Assembly: GCA_016946835.1 (NCBI GenBank)
Contig: JACVTC010000010.1
Coordinates: 1,407,501 to 1,471,500, forward strand
Source of the DNA: Neocallimastix lanati (nom. inval.)
Taxonomy: Eukaryota > Neocallimastigomycota > Neocallimastigomycetes > Neocallimastigales > Neocallimastigaceae
Direction of reading: 5' to 3'
Length of the DNA: 64,000 nt
Positions 61,843 to 64,000 of the stretch are shown one piece after another. The position numbers and the translations under genes are program-made. The notes under the pieces are model-generated. The model was not told the DNA's origin and searched no databases. It saw only the letters and a list, made by a program, of their open reading frames with translations. Within the stretch, counting starts at the first letter, position 1. Each line of letters opens with the position of its first letter.

Positions 61843-62229
61843 TGATATGCGGGACTTTTATGTGCAATAATTTATAAGCAGTGGGTTTTAAATAATGGTA
61901 GTTTAGTAAATTTTATTAATAAAATTATAATATTCGTACAATTAAAAATAATAATTCTAATTCCTAAAAATTTACAAGAGAGTTCTTTATTTCAAATATA
62001 AATAATTTAATTTATTTATAAGAAATAGGTAATATATTAATTATATATTCTAATATATAGAAATATATAAATTTTATATGAAATAAAGTATTATAATTAT
62101 TATAATTATAATAATACATATTGAAATAAAATAAAATAAAATAATTATTATCAAAAAGATATAAATTTAATATTTAATAATTATTATTAAATATACAAAT
62201 ATGTTACTACACATATTTGTTTTATATCA
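61843..62229 (-). repeat. LTR of the gag-only element (5' LTR on the minus strand)
   Basis: Second copy of the 387-bp terminal repeat; transcription of gag would start within it. Confidence 0.9.
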
Positions 62230-62478
62230 ATATTGTATATTTGGATGACTATTTATACCAAAACTAGTACAAAACAGTATGCAACTAAGTTAAGCAAATT
62301 TGAAATTCGTCGGTTGTTCAAAATCAATAATTAAATATAATAATAACACAAATCCTGATTATGAATTAAAAAAAAAAAAATTGAGTAGGATAAAAAAATT
62401 CTATGATGAGGAATAAAAGTTCTTCAATTTTTATTATATGATTAGTATTATTATTATTATTATTATTATTATATGATT

Positions 62479-62547
<69 letters not shown>

Positions 62548-62774
62548 AAAATGATGATAATGAATTCTCATTTGTAAAAAAAAAAATTTTTTTATCTTTC
62601 CCTTCTACAGTAATAAATAATAAGAGGATGAATGTTAGTAATAATATTTCTCTCTTCAGTATTTATGGAATATATGAATAAAAAATATGATGATTGAATT
62701 GATGTTATAATAAATAATAATAAAAGATAATTCAAATGCTGATTCACCATCCCACTCAAGTATAGAAACTTCTG

Positions 62775-62805
<31 letters not shown>

Positions 62806-63200
62806 TAAAAGGAGATATATGATCATAGTATTAAATTAATAAACTTTAAAAATTCATTAAATTAAAATATACTACTATAAAAAATTAAATATATTTACTA
62901 CTATTATTAAAAAAAAATTATAATAATAATTATTTTTAATAATAATAATAATTATTTGTAATAATAATAATAATAATATAATTATTATTAATTTTGTGTA
63001 TAATTTTGAGCATTTCATATAGTTTTGTTAGGTCATTAGTAAAGTTAAATTATTAATAATATATCTATATATAGTTCGTTTTGTTTTGTTTCATTTTTTT
63101 TTTTAATAAAAAAAAATTTATAAATTAATACATATATATAAAATAAAAATAAAATTATAAAAAATTAAATGAATGAATAAATAAATAGCTAAATTAAAAC

Positions 63201-63256
<56 letters not shown>

Positions 63257-63269
63257 ATTTTCGTGTCCC
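62230..63269. other. low-complexity intergenic DNA
   Basis: A patch at 62230-62440 without a frame, (ATT)n at 62448-62545, and (AAT)n near 62940-62980 and 63200-63255. No gene. Confidence 0.5.
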
Positions 63270-63345
63270 AATAATCAATAAAAATGATATACAAAATGAT
63301 AGTATTCCTAAAGAAATAAGTAATTAAATAAATTTAAGTTTGTTA
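63270..63345 (+). pseudogene. possible LRR exon relic
   Basis: NDSIPKEISN, stop, INLSLL resembles the LRR pattern xIPxEIxNLxNLxxL of genes A-D. Short and broken, so tentative. Confidence 0.35.
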
Positions 63346-63589
63346 TGTGATAGTAAATGGCATACTGTAGTATTTTGACATATGTTACGATAATGATTAT
63401 GAAATACGCTAATAATAGTAGCAGTTTATGGCACAACTAAAAGTTTGATACTTAAACAGAATTGATGAAGAATTGATGAAACTTTTATTGGTAAAGAAAA
63501 GTTATTCAGTTGATAATTAAATTATTAGATAGACTTTATTTATTTATTTAATTAATTATATTAATTATATATATTAATTTATTTACTTA

Positions 63590-63905
63590 CTATTTATTTA
63601 TTTATTATTTACTATTCATTTATTAACATTTATTATTTACTATTCATTTATTAATTTTTATTATTTACTATTCATATTTATTATTTACTATTCATTTATT
63701 AATATTTATTATTTACTATTCATTTATTAATATTTATTATTTACTATTCATTTATTAATTTTTATTATTTACTATTCATTTATTAACATTTATTATTTAC
63801 TATTCATTTATTAACATTTATTATTTACTATTCATTCATTAACATTTATTATTTACTATTCATTTATTAACATTTATTATTTACTATTCATTTATTATTT
63901 ATTTA
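63590..63905. repeat. 28-bp tandem repeat
   Basis: About ten units of ATTTATTATTTACTATTCAT plus TTATTAAC with small variants (AATA, AATT, AACA). Confidence 0.95.
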
Positions 63906-64000
63906 TTTATTATTCATTTATTAATGCTTATTTATTATTCACTTATTTAAATGACCCTTTTTTAATAAATTCATTTTTTATTAGTATTAGAATATGTGTA

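Larger units (their letters stand above)
58875..62229 (-). mobile_element. gag-only LTR retrotransposon (non-autonomous)
   Basis: Two direct repeats of 387 bp (58875-59261 and 61843-62229) with TG...CA ends (TGATATGCGGG to TTTTATATCA) differ at about two positions. The internal 2.6 kb carries only a gag reading frame on the minus strand: no protease, RT, integrase or zinc knuckle. A 4-bp ATAT flanks both sides, a weak target duplication in this composition. A primer-binding-site candidate lies 8 bp inside the 5' LTR. Elements of this plan (terminal repeats plus gag only) have been called TR-GAG in plants; they need a partner element for pol. LTR near-identity indicates recent insertion. Confidence 0.85.

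Overview
This window is a stretch of extremely AT-rich nuclear DNA from a eukaryote. Genes carry many short spliceosomal introns with GTAAGT-like donors, and the intergenic DNA is mostly poly(A)/poly(T), (ATT)n, (TTTA)n and minisatellite arrays. Conserved genes such as argininosuccinate synthase have a clean, biased codon usage inside this sea of A and T. With the plant-like leucine-rich-repeat (LRR) membrane proteins and decayed ankyrin genes, this best fits an anaerobic gut fungus (Neocallimastigomycota, for example Piromyces, Anaeromyces or Neocallimastix). That assignment is inference: no rRNA or complete marker set is present. Coordinates of spliced genes below are gene spans; exon coordinates are in the evidence.

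Layout. 1-1931: 3' part of a WDR26/Gid7-like WD40 gene. 4169-5604 (-): frameshifted ankyrin pseudogene. 6.2-12.3 kb: unexplained islands and minisatellites. 12.3-37.3 kb: a cluster of four same-strand LRR receptor-like genes (called A, B, C, D here), interrupted by a SINE-like element (14776-15245), a PSMD9/Nas2 proteasome-assembly chaperone gene (17676-19441, -), a second inverted SINE copy (about 21030-21278) and a 5'-truncated LINE end (25812-26250). 38.4-41.5 kb: 40-bp minisatellite and a nested satellite. 41.6-46.6 kb: a Ty1/copia element with LTRs, a 5-bp target duplication and many frameshifts. 51.4-53.2 kb: a complete argininosuccinate synthase gene. 55.0-58.5 kb: three fragments of related non-LTR (LINE) elements. 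58.9-62.2 kb (-): a young-looking LTR element that encodes only Gag. The rest is low-complexity DNA with small LRR-gene relics.

The most distinctive biology is the LRR family. Each gene has a signal peptide, a Cys-containing N-cap, LRR units each encoded by one 69-72 nt phase-2 exon, a Cys-rich C-cap, one membrane segment and a variable cytoplasmic tail. In B and C the tail is proline/tyrosine-rich and ends in a PPxY motif, the kind of sequence that binds WW domains of Nedd4-type ubiquitin ligases. D has lost this end, but a vestige of it survives downstream of its stop. Upstream blocks are shared by B, C and D, and relic exons occur at 33.5, 58.7 and perhaps 63.3 kb, so the family is turning over by duplication and decay.

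The mobile elements are the second theme. They include a tRNA-headed SINE with a perfect target duplication but a poly(T) tail, a LINE copy with a snap-back inverted 5' end, and a gag-only LTR element whose frame is broken by exactly one TAA created at the junction of a 105-bp in-frame duplication.
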